Assembly (NCBI GenBank): GCA_903903715.1
Contig: CAIUZX010000487.1
Location: forward strand, 1 to 16,381
Direction: 5' to 3'
DNA length: 16,381 nt
DNA from: an uncultured Caulobacterales bacterium
GTDB taxonomy: Bacteria; Pseudomonadota; Alphaproteobacteria; Caulobacterales; Caulobacteraceae
Numbering within the stretch: position 1 is the first letter of the stretch; each line of letters begins with the position of its first letter. The notes beneath the pieces were generated by a model. The model made no database searches. It saw only the letters and a program-made list of their open reading frames with translations, and had not been told where the DNA came from. Positions 7,356-14,848 of the stretch are shown one piece after another. The position numbers were made by a program, and so were the translations under genes.

Positions 7356-7988
7356 ATGAGCCCGCCCCGCACGATCAAGAGCCTGTTCGCCACCCCCGTC
7401 GCAGAGGTCGATCTCCTGGAGACGCCGGGCTTCGCCGAGGAGCTGGCGGAGCTGGAGACCGCCTGCCTGTCCGTGGCGGAGGACGACCTCGCCGGGCGGG
7501 ACTGGTGTCGCCGCAACGGTTACCGGGGCTACACGTCCTACGCGTCGCTCACCGATCTGCCGGTGCGCGATCCCACCTTTCGCCAGCTCAAGCGTCGGCT
7601 GGACAAGGAGGTCCGCGCTTTTGCGGAAGCGGCGCACCTCGATCTCGGCGCACGCAAGCTTCGCCTCGACAGCCTCTGGATCAACATCCTGAAACCCGGC
7701 GGTGCGCACACCGGACACATCCACCCGCACAGCGTGATCTCCGGAACGATCTACGTCACGACCCCGCCGGGCGCGGGGCAGCTTAAACTGGAAGACCCGC
7801 GGCTGCCGATGATGATGGCCGCCCCAACCCGCACCGCAGACGCGCCCGAATGGGCGAAGACCTTTGTCTACCTGACGCCGCGCGCCGGCGTCGCCTTCCT
7901 GTGGGAGAGCTGGCTACGCCACGAGGTCACACCGAACCAGGGCAAGTCCGACCGCATCTCCATCAGCTTCAACTACGGCTGGAACTGA
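7356..7988 (+). CDS. Putative 2OG-Fe(II) oxygenase, TIGR02466-like
   Basis: This 210-residue protein has the double-stranded beta-helix signature of non-haem iron oxygenases of the 2OG-FeII_Oxy_5/TIGR02466 type. The segment LKPGGAHTGHIHPHSVISGT (about 112-131) supplies candidate iron ligands H121 and H123. The distal His is H189 in WLRHEV, and the 2-oxoglutarate-binding Arg is R200 in SDRISISFNYGW. The family has no established substrate that I can name. The start is ATG 7356, preceded by ATAAGG; an upstream in-frame start at 7272 lies inside the previous gene and is less likely. It follows the dipeptide epimerase by 31 nt on the same strand, possibly as the last gene of the tipN transcript, and faces the Nudix gene with a 6-nt gap. 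Confidence 0.85.
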   Translation: MSPPRTIKSLFATPVAEVDLLETPGFAEELAELETACLSVAEDDLAGRDWCRRNGYRGYTSYASLTDLPVRDPTFRQLKRRLDKEVRAFAEAAHLDLGARKLRLDSLWINILKPGGAHTGHIHPHSVISGTIYVTTPPGAGQLKLEDPRLPMMMAAPTRTADAPEWAKTFVYLTPRAGVAFLWESWLRHEVTPNQGKSDRISISFNYGWN

Positions 7989-7994
7989 TCTGCT

Positions 7995-8465
7995 TCACCA
8001 CTTGGGATCGGAAGCTATGCCGTCCAGCGCCTCGGCGATCCGTGCGCGGGTGCCAGAGGTGACGCCCTCCGGCAGAGCGTCCGGCGCGAACCAGCCGACC
8101 GCATGGATCTCGCCCTGCGAGGTCGGCGTCGTCATTTCGAAGTCCCGGCACAGATAGACAAGGACGTGGTCGCCGGGAAAGTGCGCGCCGCTGTCATGGA
8201 TGCTGATCAGCTTCGGAGCGCCGGTCAGAACGACTCCCGCCTCCTCCCGCATCTCGCGGGCGAGGGCCTCTGCCGTGGTCTCCCCCCGCTCGACGCCGCC
8301 GCCGGGCATGTGCCACCCGTGAACATACGTATGCTCGAGCAGCAGCACCTCACCCGCCGCATTCACAGCGAGACCGCGCACGCCCAGGGTCAGGCCGCGC
8401 CTCAGGCGGGCATGGGCCTGGAAGACAGGACGAATCAGGGGCTCAAGTTGTCGTCGCCACAGCAT
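7995..8465 (-). CDS. Nudix hydrolase
   Basis: A 156-residue hydrolase of nucleoside diphosphates linked to another group. The Nudix box is perfect: G56, five residues, E62, seven residues, then REMREEAGV (70-78), the Mg2+-binding helix. HTYVHGWHMPGGG just before it and GDHVLVYLC after it fit the mutT-type fold. The basic N-terminus (LWRRQLEPLIRPVFQAHARLRRG) precedes the first beta strand. I use ATG 8465; the frame stays open upstream, with a possible GTG near 8534, and the Shine-Dalgarno at 8465 is poorly spaced, so the start is uncertain. The gene is convergent with the oxygenase and divergent from the 26-aa gene. The substrate cannot be read from the sequence. Confidence 0.88.
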   Translation of the reverse strand: MLWRRQLEPLIRPVFQAHARLRRGLTLGVRGLAVNAAGEVLLLEHTYVHGWHMPGGGVERGETTAEALAREMREEAGVVLTGAPKLISIHDSGAHFPGDHVLVYLCRDFEMTTPTSQGEIHAVGWFAPDALPEGVTSGTRARIAEALDGIASDPKW

Positions 8466-8507
8466 GTCCTGTCGTTGCAGATCGCCAAGGCGCAGACAAT
8501 CCGTCAG

Positions 8508-8532
8508 GCGCTTCCCCTCGAGAGGAAAGCGC
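8508..8532 (-). other. Stem-loop upstream of the Nudix start
   Basis: On the minus strand GCGCTTTCC pairs with GGGAAGCGC over a 7-nt loop: nine pairs including one G-U. It lies 43-67 bases before ATG 8465. If the gene really starts at the upstream GTG the hairpin would be coding instead. Confidence 0.25.
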
Positions 8533-8567
8533 ACTAAACCGTCGCCTACACAGTTCGGAGCCCGATC

Positions 8568-8648
8568 ATGGCCGCCATCCTTCCCATTCTGATCTTTGTC
8601 GTCGGCATCATCGCCCTCAACCTGTTCGAGTTCGGCCGCGCTGACTGA
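8568..8648 (+). CDS. 26-aa single-helix membrane peptide
   Basis: A short open frame encodes one hydrophobic helix, MAAILPILIFVVGIIALNLF, followed by EFGRAD and TGA. Support for a real gene is strong for its size: GGAG lies seven bases before the ATG, about 22 of 26 third codon positions are G or C as in neighbouring genes, and the helix with a polar, charged C-terminal tail is what a small membrane protein looks like. The overlapping frame in the same stretch translates to a Ser-rich low-complexity string. It would insert in the cytoplasmic membrane. The TGA sits at the beginning of the next gene's coding region in a different frame. Function is unknown; it could also be the N-terminal anchor of the next protein if a frameshift joins them. 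Confidence 0.6.
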   Translation: MAAILPILIFVVGIIALNLFEFGRAD

Positions 8649-8967
8649 GTCTCCCGCCCCCTTCACCCTTGTTTCGGGCGCCGACGACGGGCTGAAGACG
8701 GCCCTGTCTTCGGTCCACAGCCTGCATTTCGCGCCTGAACCCGGTATGGCTTACATGGCCCGGATCGAGGTCGCGGCGCCGGATCCGTCGCCGGAAGCGC
8801 GGATGACGCTCCTCGCCCGGATCCGCACGGAGGCCAAGGCCGCCGCCCCCGTCCGCGTTTGCGCCGTTCTGCGCGGGGGAGACCGCGCCACTGTCACGCT
8901 GATCGCCTATCTTCGAGACGCCCAAGCCGTCACCGGACAGGTGCTGGCCGCCGAACCGGAAGCCTGA
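8641..8967 (+). CDS. Hypothetical protein, about 108 aa, uncertain (non-ATG) start
   Basis: The frame running to TGA 8967 has GC-rich third positions from about 8650 onward, well before its first ATG (8746), so the true start must be upstream of that ATG. In-frame candidates are CTG 8641, which overlaps the stop of the 26-aa gene (CTGACTGA), and TTG 8596, whose added residues are only a Ser-rich shadow of the upstream peptide. I favour 8641 with translational coupling. The product looks like a small soluble alpha/beta domain (MARIEVAAP, RVCAVLRGGDRATVTLIAYL); I do not recognise the family. The folB start follows after 4 nt, suggesting one operon. The alternative is a frameshifted continuation of the 26-aa peptide. 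Confidence 0.55.
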   Translation: MTESPAPFTLVSGADDGLKTALSSVHSLHFAPEPGMAYMARIEVAAPDPSPEARMTLLARIRTEAKAAAPVRVCAVLRGGDRATVTLIAYLRDAQAVTGQVLAAEPEA

Positions 8968-8971
8968 GCCC

Positions 8972-9388
8972 TTGCCCACCTTTCACATTGCGCCGACGTC
9001 GACCACGACTCCCCGAGCGGACCTGTCGGGGCGCCGCGTCGAGCGGCTGCGCCTGTTCATGAAGGGCTTGACCGTCCAGGCGGAGATCGGCCTCTACCCC
9101 CGCGAGCGAGGGCGTCGCCAGCCGCTGGTGATTGACGTGGAGGCGGAGATCGAGCCCCACCCCGTCCACTCGACGGAAGACACCCTGAACTACGAGCGAT
9201 TCGCAGCCGAGGCCCGGGCCCTTGCCGATGGCGGGCATATCGAACTGGTCGAGACCTTCGCCGAGCGACTGGCGAACCGGTTGCTCGATCATCCGATCGT
9301 GATGCGCGTGACGGTCCGCGTCGAGAAGCCCGGCGCGCGGGACGGCGCTGAGGAAGTCGGCGTCGAGATCTGCGTTACAAAGGCTTAA
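8972..9388 (+). CDS. folB: Dihydroneopterin aldolase
   Basis: A 138-residue protein of the FolB family, which converts 7,8-dihydroneopterin to 6-hydroxymethyl-dihydropterin and glycolaldehyde in folate synthesis. Characteristic segments are IGLYPRERGRRQPL (about 39-52, with the pterin-region Glu at 45), the LNYE turn with Tyr at about 74, LVETFAERLA (about 92-101) and RVEKPGA, whose Lys (about 119) matches the catalytic Lys100 of the E. coli enzyme. The start is taken as TTG 8972, with GGAAG upstream; the roughly 25 residues before the family core are an extension, and an internal ATG at 9059 would leave only the core. It lies 4 nt after the preceding hypothetical gene. The related epimerase FolX is less likely. 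Confidence 0.88.
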   Translation: MPTFHIAPTSTTTPRADLSGRRVERLRLFMKGLTVQAEIGLYPRERGRRQPLVIDVEAEIEPHPVHSTEDTLNYERFAAEARALADGGHIELVETFAERLANRLLDHPIVMRVTVRVEKPGARDGAEEVGVEICVTKA

Positions 9389-9422
9389 GCAGCGCCTCGC
9401 GCCTGTTTGAGGCATACTGCCC

Positions 9423-9437
9423 GGGTCTCACAGACCC
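9423..9437 (+). other. Hairpin abutting a Shine-Dalgarno
   Basis: GGGTCT (9423-9428) and AGACCC (9432-9437) form a perfect 6-bp stem with a CAC loop. The AGGAA ribosome binding site of the gene at 9453 starts on the next base. There is no T-run, so it is more likely a leader structure than a terminator. Confidence 0.35.
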
Positions 9438-9452
9438 AGGAACCCGCGACCG

Positions 9453-9875
9453 ATGTCCGATGCGCCCCCCACCGTGATTCCCCCTGCGCCGCCGTCCGTC
9501 ACGTCCGACGCACGGACCCTGCCCGCCGTGATCTACGGCCTCTATCTCGCCGGCTTCGTGTCAGGCGGACTGACCACGCTGATCGGATTTGTCATGGCCA
9601 TGGCGCTGCGGGACGAAGGCTCGGCCATGCAGCAGTCCCACTACCAGTTCCAGGTGCGCAGCGTGCTGATCCTGATGATCGTCTTCATCGCGGCGATCGG
9701 CCTCATCCTTGCAGGCCTGCCGCTGGCCCTGATCCTCGTCGGAGTCTTGTTCTGGATCGCTGGCGGGCTCATCATCGGCGCCTTGGGACTCTGGTTCGGC
9801 CTGCGCTGCGTCGTCGGCATGACCCGGGTGCTGAAGTACGAAGCCATCCCGCAACCGAGGACCTGGCTGATTTAA
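9453..9875 (+). CDS. DUF4870/Tic20-like small membrane protein
   Basis: A 140-residue integral membrane protein. A proline-rich N-terminal tail of about 25 residues is followed by a hydrophobic segment (PAVIYGLYLAGFVSGGLTT), a polar loop with QQSHYQFQVRS, then a long hydrophobic stretch likely holding two helices (VLILMIVFIAAIGL and LILVGVLFWIAGGLIIGAL) and a short cytoplasmic tail. The His-x-x-Phe-Gln motif before the second helix region is typical of DUF4870/Tic20-like proteins, whose function in bacteria is not established. The ATG follows AGGAA. A hairpin sits directly before that site. It lies 64 nt after folB on the same strand. Confidence 0.8.
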   Translation: MSDAPPTVIPPAPPSVTSDARTLPAVIYGLYLAGFVSGGLTTLIGFVMAMALRDEGSAMQQSHYQFQVRSVLILMIVFIAAIGLILAGLPLALILVGVLFWIAGGLIIGALGLWFGLRCVVGMTRVLKYEAIPQPRTWLI

Positions 9876-9889
9876 AGCGAGCCCGCCCT

Positions 9890-9924
9890 GGTCCGGCGCC
9901 GGCGCGCAAACCATAAGCCGGACC
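9890..9924 (+). other. Inverted repeat directly before the ribosome binding site of the acetyltransferase gene
   Basis: GGTCCGGC (9890-9897) and GCCGGACC (9917-9924) are perfect 8-bp arms around a 19-nt loop that itself holds GCCGGCGC. The strong Shine-Dalgarno GGAGGAAG (9925-9932) begins on the next base. It lacks a T-run; it may be a weak terminator for the upstream gene or a leader structure. Confidence 0.4.
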
Positions 9925-9936
9925 GGAGGAAGACGC

Positions 9937-10209
9937 ATGCACGATGTCATCGACAATCGCGGCAGCCGCCGCTTCGAACTGCTCGAACAGGGACAGATCG
10001 CCTATGCCGACTATGAGATCGACGGCGACCGCCTGATCCTGCCGCATGTGGAGGCGCCGATCGGCCTTCGCGGCACAGGCGCTGCGGGACGACTGATGGA
10101 GGGCGTCCTGTCCATCGCGCGGGAGCGGGGCCTGAAGGTCAAGGCGCTGTGCAGCTACGCCGACGCCTATATGAGCCGCCACCCGGAATTCGCCGACCTT
10201 CGGGCCTGA
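9937..10209 (+). CDS. Short GNAT-like N-acetyltransferase (YjdJ/Acetyltransf_CG type)
   Basis: A 90-residue protein matching the minimal GCN5-related acetyltransferase family of about 90-100 residues. The acetyl-CoA-binding segment is GLRGTGAAGRLMEGVLSIARERG (about 48-70), a QxxGxG/A-type loop and helix, followed by LKVKALCSYADAYMSRHPEF, the family's conserved strand, Cys and terminal helix. The N-terminal part (RRFELLEQGQIAYADYEIDGDRLILPHVEAP) gives the beta strands. The acceptor substrate is unknown. The ATG has GGAGGAAG four bases upstream. It ends 9 nt from the convergent MFS gene. Confidence 0.87.
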   Translation: MHDVIDNRGSRRFELLEQGQIAYADYEIDGDRLILPHVEAPIGLRGTGAAGRLMEGVLSIARERGLKVKALCSYADAYMSRHPEFADLRA

Positions 10210-10218
10210 CATCCCGCC

Positions 10219-11445
10219 TTAGGCGGCGTCCGCGCCGCTGAAGGCCTTGCCCCGCGCTTCCGGTCCGAACATGGCCAGCAGCGCTAGCAGCAGCGCGACT
10301 CCGCCCGCCACCACGGCCAGGGCGAAGCCATAGTTGTCGCCGCGCGACTGGGCGAGCTTGGCCTGCCAGACGCCGTTGTACGAGGCCAGCAGATTTCCGA
10401 GCTGGTAGACCAGCCCGGGGAAATAGCCGCGCGCGGTGTCTGGCGACAGCTCGTTCAGGTGCACCGGCACGACGCCCCAGGCGCCCTGCACCGAAATCTG
10501 GATGAGGAAGGCGCCCATCCCCAGCAACAGCGGCGTGGCGGAAAACGCCCAGAGGGGAATGACCGGAAGGGCGAACAGGGCCGCCAGCATGATCGCTCGC
10601 CGCCGACCGATGGACTGGGACAGGGTCCCGAACACGATCCCCCCGAGGATGGCGCCTAGATTTCCCGCGATGGAGATCATCGTCACCGTGGCGGGCGCGA
10701 AATGGTGCTGCTTCTTTAGGAAGGTGGGGAAGAGATCCTGCGTGCCGTGGCTGAACGAGTTGAAGACCGTCATCAGCACCACGGCGTAGATGACGAGTTT
10801 CCAGTGCTTCAGAAGCGGCCTGAGCACCCCCGCCTCCTTGCGCGCGGCTTCGCCTTCCACCCAGGCCGGGCTCTCTTCGACGTTGCGGCGGATGTAGAGG
10901 ACGAGGAGCGCCGGCAGGGCGGAGAACATCAGAAGTCCTCTCCAGCCCACATGCGGCAGGGCGAGATTGGCGAGCGCCCCGAGCAGCGCGCCGACGGCGT
11001 AGCCCTCCTGCAGCAGGCCGGACACGAGGCCGCGCACCTTGACGGGAACGCTCTCGAGGGTGAGCGACGCCCCGACGCCCCATTCTCCTCCCATGGCGAA
11101 GCCGAACGCCATTCGCAGGATCAACAATGTGGTCAGGTTGGGAGAGAAGGCCGACGCAAAGGCCAGGGCCGAATAGAGCAGTACATCGATCTGCAGGATG
11201 GGCTTTCGTCCGAATCGGTCAGCCAGGAGCCCGAACACGATGGCGCCCAACGGCCGCACCGCCAAAGTCAGGAACAGAGCCTGGGCGACCTTGTCGACCT
11301 CGACCTGGAACTCCTTGGCGATGTCGACCAGCACGAAGGTGAGCAGGAAAAAGTCGAACGCATCCAACGCCCAGCCAAGAAAACTTGCTGTAAGCGCCGA
11401 TCGCTGGGTCGTGGTCAGCGACTTCAGATCCGAAAGAATGGCCAT
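10219..11445 (-). CDS. MFS transporter, sialate/lactate:H+ symporter-like
   Basis: A 408-residue, roughly twelve-helix major facilitator. The first helix ALTASFLGWALDAFDFFLLTFVL, with its two Asp residues, is characteristic of the SHS and related AAHS families that move monocarboxylates, sialate or aromatic acids with protons. The MFS signature GLLADRFGRKP (about 72-82) follows helix 2, and RMAFGFAMGGEWGVG marks helix 4. The central loop (EESPAWVEGEAARKEAG) separates the two halves. The second half is regular and uninterrupted. Start is ATG 11445 after AGGGGC. It lies 88 nt downstream of the autotransporter gene on the same strand and may be co-transcribed with it. The substrate is undetermined; a carboxylate such as lactate is a guess from the family. 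Confidence 0.87.
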   Translation of the reverse strand: MAILSDLKSLTTTQRSALTASFLGWALDAFDFFLLTFVLVDIAKEFQVEVDKVAQALFLTLAVRPLGAIVFGLLADRFGRKPILQIDVLLYSALAFASAFSPNLTTLLILRMAFGFAMGGEWGVGASLTLESVPVKVRGLVSGLLQEGYAVGALLGALANLALPHVGWRGLLMFSALPALLVLYIRRNVEESPAWVEGEAARKEAGVLRPLLKHWKLVIYAVVLMTVFNSFSHGTQDLFPTFLKKQHHFAPATVTMISIAGNLGAILGGIVFGTLSQSIGRRRAIMLAALFALPVIPLWAFSATPLLLGMGAFLIQISVQGAWGVVPVHLNELSPDTARGYFPGLVYQLGNLLASYNGVWQAKLAQSRGDNYGFALAVVAGGVALLLALLAMFGPEARGKAFSGADAA

Positions 11446-11494
11446 GAACGCCCCTGCCCCTGCAATTCAACCCCGAGCGTCAGCATGGCCGAGG

Positions 11495-11510
11495 TTTCGC
11501 AGGTGCGAAA
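11495..11510 (-). other. Small hairpin between the autotransporter and MFS genes
   Basis: TTTCGC and GCGAAA arms flank a 4-nt loop in the 88-nt gap, about 25 nt past the autotransporter stop. No T-run follows on the minus strand, so transcription may continue into the MFS gene. It could be a processing or attenuating structure. Confidence 0.25.
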
Positions 11511-11533
11511 GAGCGTTTGCGCGTTTTCAGCGA

Positions 11534-14500
11534 TCAGAACAACAGACGGACTGTTACGCGGGCGTCTGCGGACTCGAAATGGCTGCGCGCTTCCACGCCC
11601 GCAGTCAGACCGATGTCGTAGAAGTCGGTCGAGGCGCGCAAACCGAAGCGCATCACGCCGCCCGCGCCCGACAGGTCCGTCGGCGTCAGCTTGAACGTTC
11701 CGCCGCCGCTGACGAACTGAGCAGTGGTCGATCCGGCGCCTCCGCCGAAGGCGTCACGCACGCCAAGCTCAAGCTCCGGACGAAGACGGAAGTCCGCGCC
11801 GATGCTGCGACCAAACACGAGGCTGGCGGTGGCGCTGCCGACAGATCCGCTGCGGCTGTTGACGGACAGGGCGAAAGCCGAGGTCGAGGTGACCGTGTCG
11901 ACTTCCTTATAGCTGTCCTCGCTCATCCCGAAATAGTCGAGGCGCAATTGCGGCCGCACGAAGTAGCCGTCGCCGAGGGTGTATTCGTAAGAAGCCCCGG
12001 CGTGGACCGTGTAGTTGAAACCGTTGCGGTTGTCCTTGACCTGCCGGTTGACCGCCACCGTGCCGTCCTGCGCGATGTTGTAGAGCTGGCGGCGTCCGTC
12101 TATGCTGGAGGCCGCCACGCCTAGGCGCGCGTCCAGGGCCAGGTGCTGAACCGTACCTTGCCAGTAGATCCCGGCCTCTAGGTTCGACAGCGCCTGCTGG
12201 CTGTCGCCCTTGATGAGCGGATTGGTGACCGTGATCGTCGAGAAGGCCGCCGTGACGCCGAAGGCGCCGAGACCCGAGCCGCCCATAGCCATGCCGCCGA
12301 CCACGCCGAAGCCTGCATAGTCGAAATCGATATTGTCGGCGCTGCGATCGCCGTGACCGCCGACGACGAATTCCTGACCCCAGAAGCCACGGGTGCCAGC
12401 GGCGCCGGGCGCCTGATCGTGAGCCGCAGTGGCGCGAGTGACTGCGTCAGACGACGCTCTGGCCGCCTCGAACAAGGCTCCGGCGCTCTCAGGCAGCAAC
12501 TGGTCATAGACCCGGATGAACGGCGCCTTCGCGGTCTGCGCCAGGATCGCGTTCTGCAACTCCGGATCCTTGGGCATTACCGTGTAGACGGCGTTGAGGA
12601 TCGCGCCCTCGGAGTTGCTGAGGCCGAGTTCGGCTTGCGTTTTGCGACGGATGTTCAACGACACCGTACCCGCGCTGGGCGTGCTGGAGATCGCCGCCTG
12701 GACGAGATAGGGCGAGGTGGTGGCCAGGGTCGTCGACGTCGAGCCGAGCGTCAGATTTGGCGACTGGATCAGCGTGTAGGTCTGATCCGCCGTGGGTGTG
12801 GACAACAGGGTCAGGTTGAACTTGACGCCGCTGGCGATGGTGATCGGCCCGGTGGCGACATACTTGGTCGCTGCATTGTTGGCCGGGTCCGCCGCGAAGC
12901 CGAGGGTGCTGTTGGCGCCGATGGTCATTGACGCCAGGTTCACCGTCGTTGCGGAGTGGTTGTCGAGCACGCCGTTGGGAACTGACACGGTCAGGCCGGT
13001 TCCCGAGAAGCGAAGAGCGCCCGTCAGGGTCGCGCCATTGTCGATGGTCAGGGATCCGCCGGTTCCCGATCCCATGTCGAGGGCGCCCGTCAGGCTGCCG
13101 GCCAGAAGCTTCACCGTATTGGTCCCGGAGCCGAGCAGCACGTCGCCCACGATCGACGGCGTAGGGGCCGTGAGGGACGTTGTCGTGATCGTGGCGTCCG
13201 TGCTGGAGCTGCCATAATCATGATTGGGGTTGGGGTTGGTCTTCTGGATCAGCAGAATGCCGGAGGTGTTGCGGCTGAGATCAAGCGCCGTCACCGAGCC
13301 CGTCTGCGTATCGCCCAGGGACGTCACGGCGTTCGAGGCGTTGATCGCCCCCTCGTTCAGCACCGATGACAGCGTACCGGACTTGTCGATCACTCCATTG
13401 GCCGTGGCGTTGTCTCCCACCGCGGCGGAGACGATGGCGCCGGTGACCACGAGCGAATTGACCGTCGAGCCCTGCTCGAACTGCATCGCCGTCGCCGTCA
13501 CATTCTTGGTCGACGCATTGATCGAGGCCGAAATCGACCCACCGACCTGGAAGTCCGGGACGCTTGCCCCCGAGTACAAACGAATGGCCGTGGCGTTGGC
13601 GTTATAGCTCGATGCGGACACCGACCCGTAGATCTTGGCGCCGGAGGACAGGCTCGTGGTGGTCGTCCCCCCGCTGGTCCCGATGACCAGCGCCGTCGCA
13701 TCGACGCCGTCATAGACGCCGGAGGCCGTGACCGCGCCGCGCATCACCAGGCCGTAGCCATTGTCCTGAGTGTATTTCGAGTTGTTGGAGACAAACCCGC
13801 CGATCACGGTGTTGCTGATCGTCGAGCCGATCTGGAGCGCCGTGGCGTTTCCGAAGGAGTTGATGGAGCCGCTCCCTTCAGATCCGTCCGCCGTGCCGTC
13901 TCCCGTGACGTCGGCCGTCGATCCGCTCACCGTTCCCGAGGGTGCGCCGCCGATGTAGATCCCCTGCCCCACATTGCCGCCGACCAGGAAGGCGATGCCA
14001 GACTTATTGATCTGGTTGTTGCTGGTTGTCGTCAGCTTTCCGAGCAGGGTCGGATCTGTCGTTCGCGTGGTCAGGGCGTAGCCTGTCGCGCTGACGGACG
14101 AGTAGACGCCGAGCTTGGACCCCACGTCGCCGTTAAGCAGCACCGCGGACGAGCCCGTCCCCTGCACGTTGACCGTACCGGACAGACTCAGGCCGGCGTC
14201 GACCTTGGCGTTGGCGAGGGAGAGAATGCCGACCGAATTGTCTCCGACCACCGAAATGGTTCCGGCGCTGGTGAAGGCGCCGGTCATCTCCGTCTCGAGC
14301 GAGACGCCGTAGCTCTGGTTGCCCTTGATGGAGATCGCGCCGGTTGAGGCGTTGAGGATGCTTCCGGCGAAGGGCGACGTCCCGGTCAATCGGATCCCGT
14401 AGAGCCCGTAGACGCCGGTCCCGGAGGTGTTCGTGCTGCTGGCCGTGCCGGCGAACGGTCCTTGCGCGTAGCCGTCAACCGACGTCGGCGCGGCGAAGGA

Positions 14501-14848
14501 CGAGGACAGGGTGATGGCGCCGTTGTTCGAGACGGATCCCGAGACACCGCCCTTGATCAGCACGCCGACAACATTGCTGATGTCGGTTGTCGAGATCGTT
14601 CCGCTGTTGGTGAGAATGTTGCTGCTGTTCACCGTTACGACGGGGTTCGGCGAGGCGGCGGTTCCGGAGCCGGTGATCGAGACCGTCACGCCCGAATTGA
14701 TGATCACATCGTCCGCCGCGCCGCTCTTGACGGTGGCGGTCTGTATCGCCGTCGACTGGCTGGAGCCAATGGTGGTCGTCGCCTGCGCGACCCCCGCTGG
14801 AATGCAGAAGGGGGCGAGAGCAACGGCGGCGATCAGGGTCTTACGCAT
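11534..14848 (-). CDS. Autotransporter with C-terminal outer membrane beta-barrel
   Basis: This 1104-residue type Va autotransporter starts with a Sec signal peptide (MRKTLIAAVALAPFCIPAGVAQA, cleavage after about residue 23). The passenger of about 700 residues is Ser/Thr/Gly/Val/Asn-rich with many GSVSNNGAI- and GSISAS-like turns, as in a right-handed beta-helix, and holds no Cys after the signal. A linker (about 740-820) contains LLPESAGALFEAARASSDAVT. The barrel (about 821-1104) begins at GFWGQEF, shows alternating aromatic/hydrophobic strands and ends RVTVRLLF, with the terminal Phe used for BAM recognition. Length is intermediate for the family. No protease or lipase motif was seen, so an adhesin-like role is a guess. 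No clear Shine-Dalgarno precedes the ATG. It is divergent from the cell wall hydrolase gene. Confidence 0.9.
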   Translation of the reverse strand: MRKTLIAAVALAPFCIPAGVAQATTTIGSSQSTAIQTATVKSGAADDVIINSGVTVSITGSGTAASPNPVVTVNSSNILTNSGTISTTDISNVVGVLIKGGVSGSVSNNGAITLSSSFAAPTSVDGYAQGPFAGTASSTNTSGTGVYGLYGIRLTGTSPFAGSILNASTGAISIKGNQSYGVSLETEMTGAFTSAGTISVVGDNSVGILSLANAKVDAGLSLSGTVNVQGTGSSAVLLNGDVGSKLGVYSSVSATGYALTTRTTDPTLLGKLTTTSNNQINKSGIAFLVGGNVGQGIYIGGAPSGTVSGSTADVTGDGTADGSEGSGSINSFGNATALQIGSTISNTVIGGFVSNNSKYTQDNGYGLVMRGAVTASGVYDGVDATALVIGTSGGTTTTSLSSGAKIYGSVSASSYNANATAIRLYSGASVPDFQVGGSISASINASTKNVTATAMQFEQGSTVNSLVVTGAIVSAAVGDNATANGVIDKSGTLSSVLNEGAINASNAVTSLGDTQTGSVTALDLSRNTSGILLIQKTNPNPNHDYGSSSTDATITTTSLTAPTPSIVGDVLLGSGTNTVKLLAGSLTGALDMGSGTGGSLTIDNGATLTGALRFSGTGLTVSVPNGVLDNHSATTVNLASMTIGANSTLGFAADPANNAATKYVATGPITIASGVKFNLTLLSTPTADQTYTLIQSPNLTLGSTSTTLATTSPYLVQAAISSTPSAGTVSLNIRRKTQAELGLSNSEGAILNAVYTVMPKDPELQNAILAQTAKAPFIRVYDQLLPESAGALFEAARASSDAVTRATAAHDQAPGAAGTRGFWGQEFVVGGHGDRSADNIDFDYAGFGVVGGMAMGGSGLGAFGVTAAFSTITVTNPLIKGDSQQALSNLEAGIYWQGTVQHLALDARLGVAASSIDGRRQLYNIAQDGTVAVNRQVKDNRNGFNYTVHAGASYEYTLGDGYFVRPQLRLDYFGMSEDSYKEVDTVTSTSAFALSVNSRSGSVGSATASLVFGRSIGADFRLRPELELGVRDAFGGGAGSTTAQFVSGGGTFKLTPTDLSGAGGVMRFGLRASTDFYDIGLTAGVEARSHFESADARVTVRLLF

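Noticed and set aside
10214..10226. CCGCC-TTA-GGCGG as a bidirectional terminator between the convergent acetyltransferase and MFS genes
   Set aside because: Only five pairs, no T-run on either strand, and it overlaps the MFS stop codon; probably chance.
10747..11694. 315-residue plus-strand frame across the MFS gene start
   Set aside because: It is antisense to a well-formed twelve-helix transporter, and its product is a charged composition typical of reversed membrane-protein codons.
12353..12931. Plus-strand frames inside the autotransporter gene
   Set aside because: The minus strand encodes a continuous signal peptide-passenger-barrel protein; the plus frames are Arg/Gly-rich shadows.
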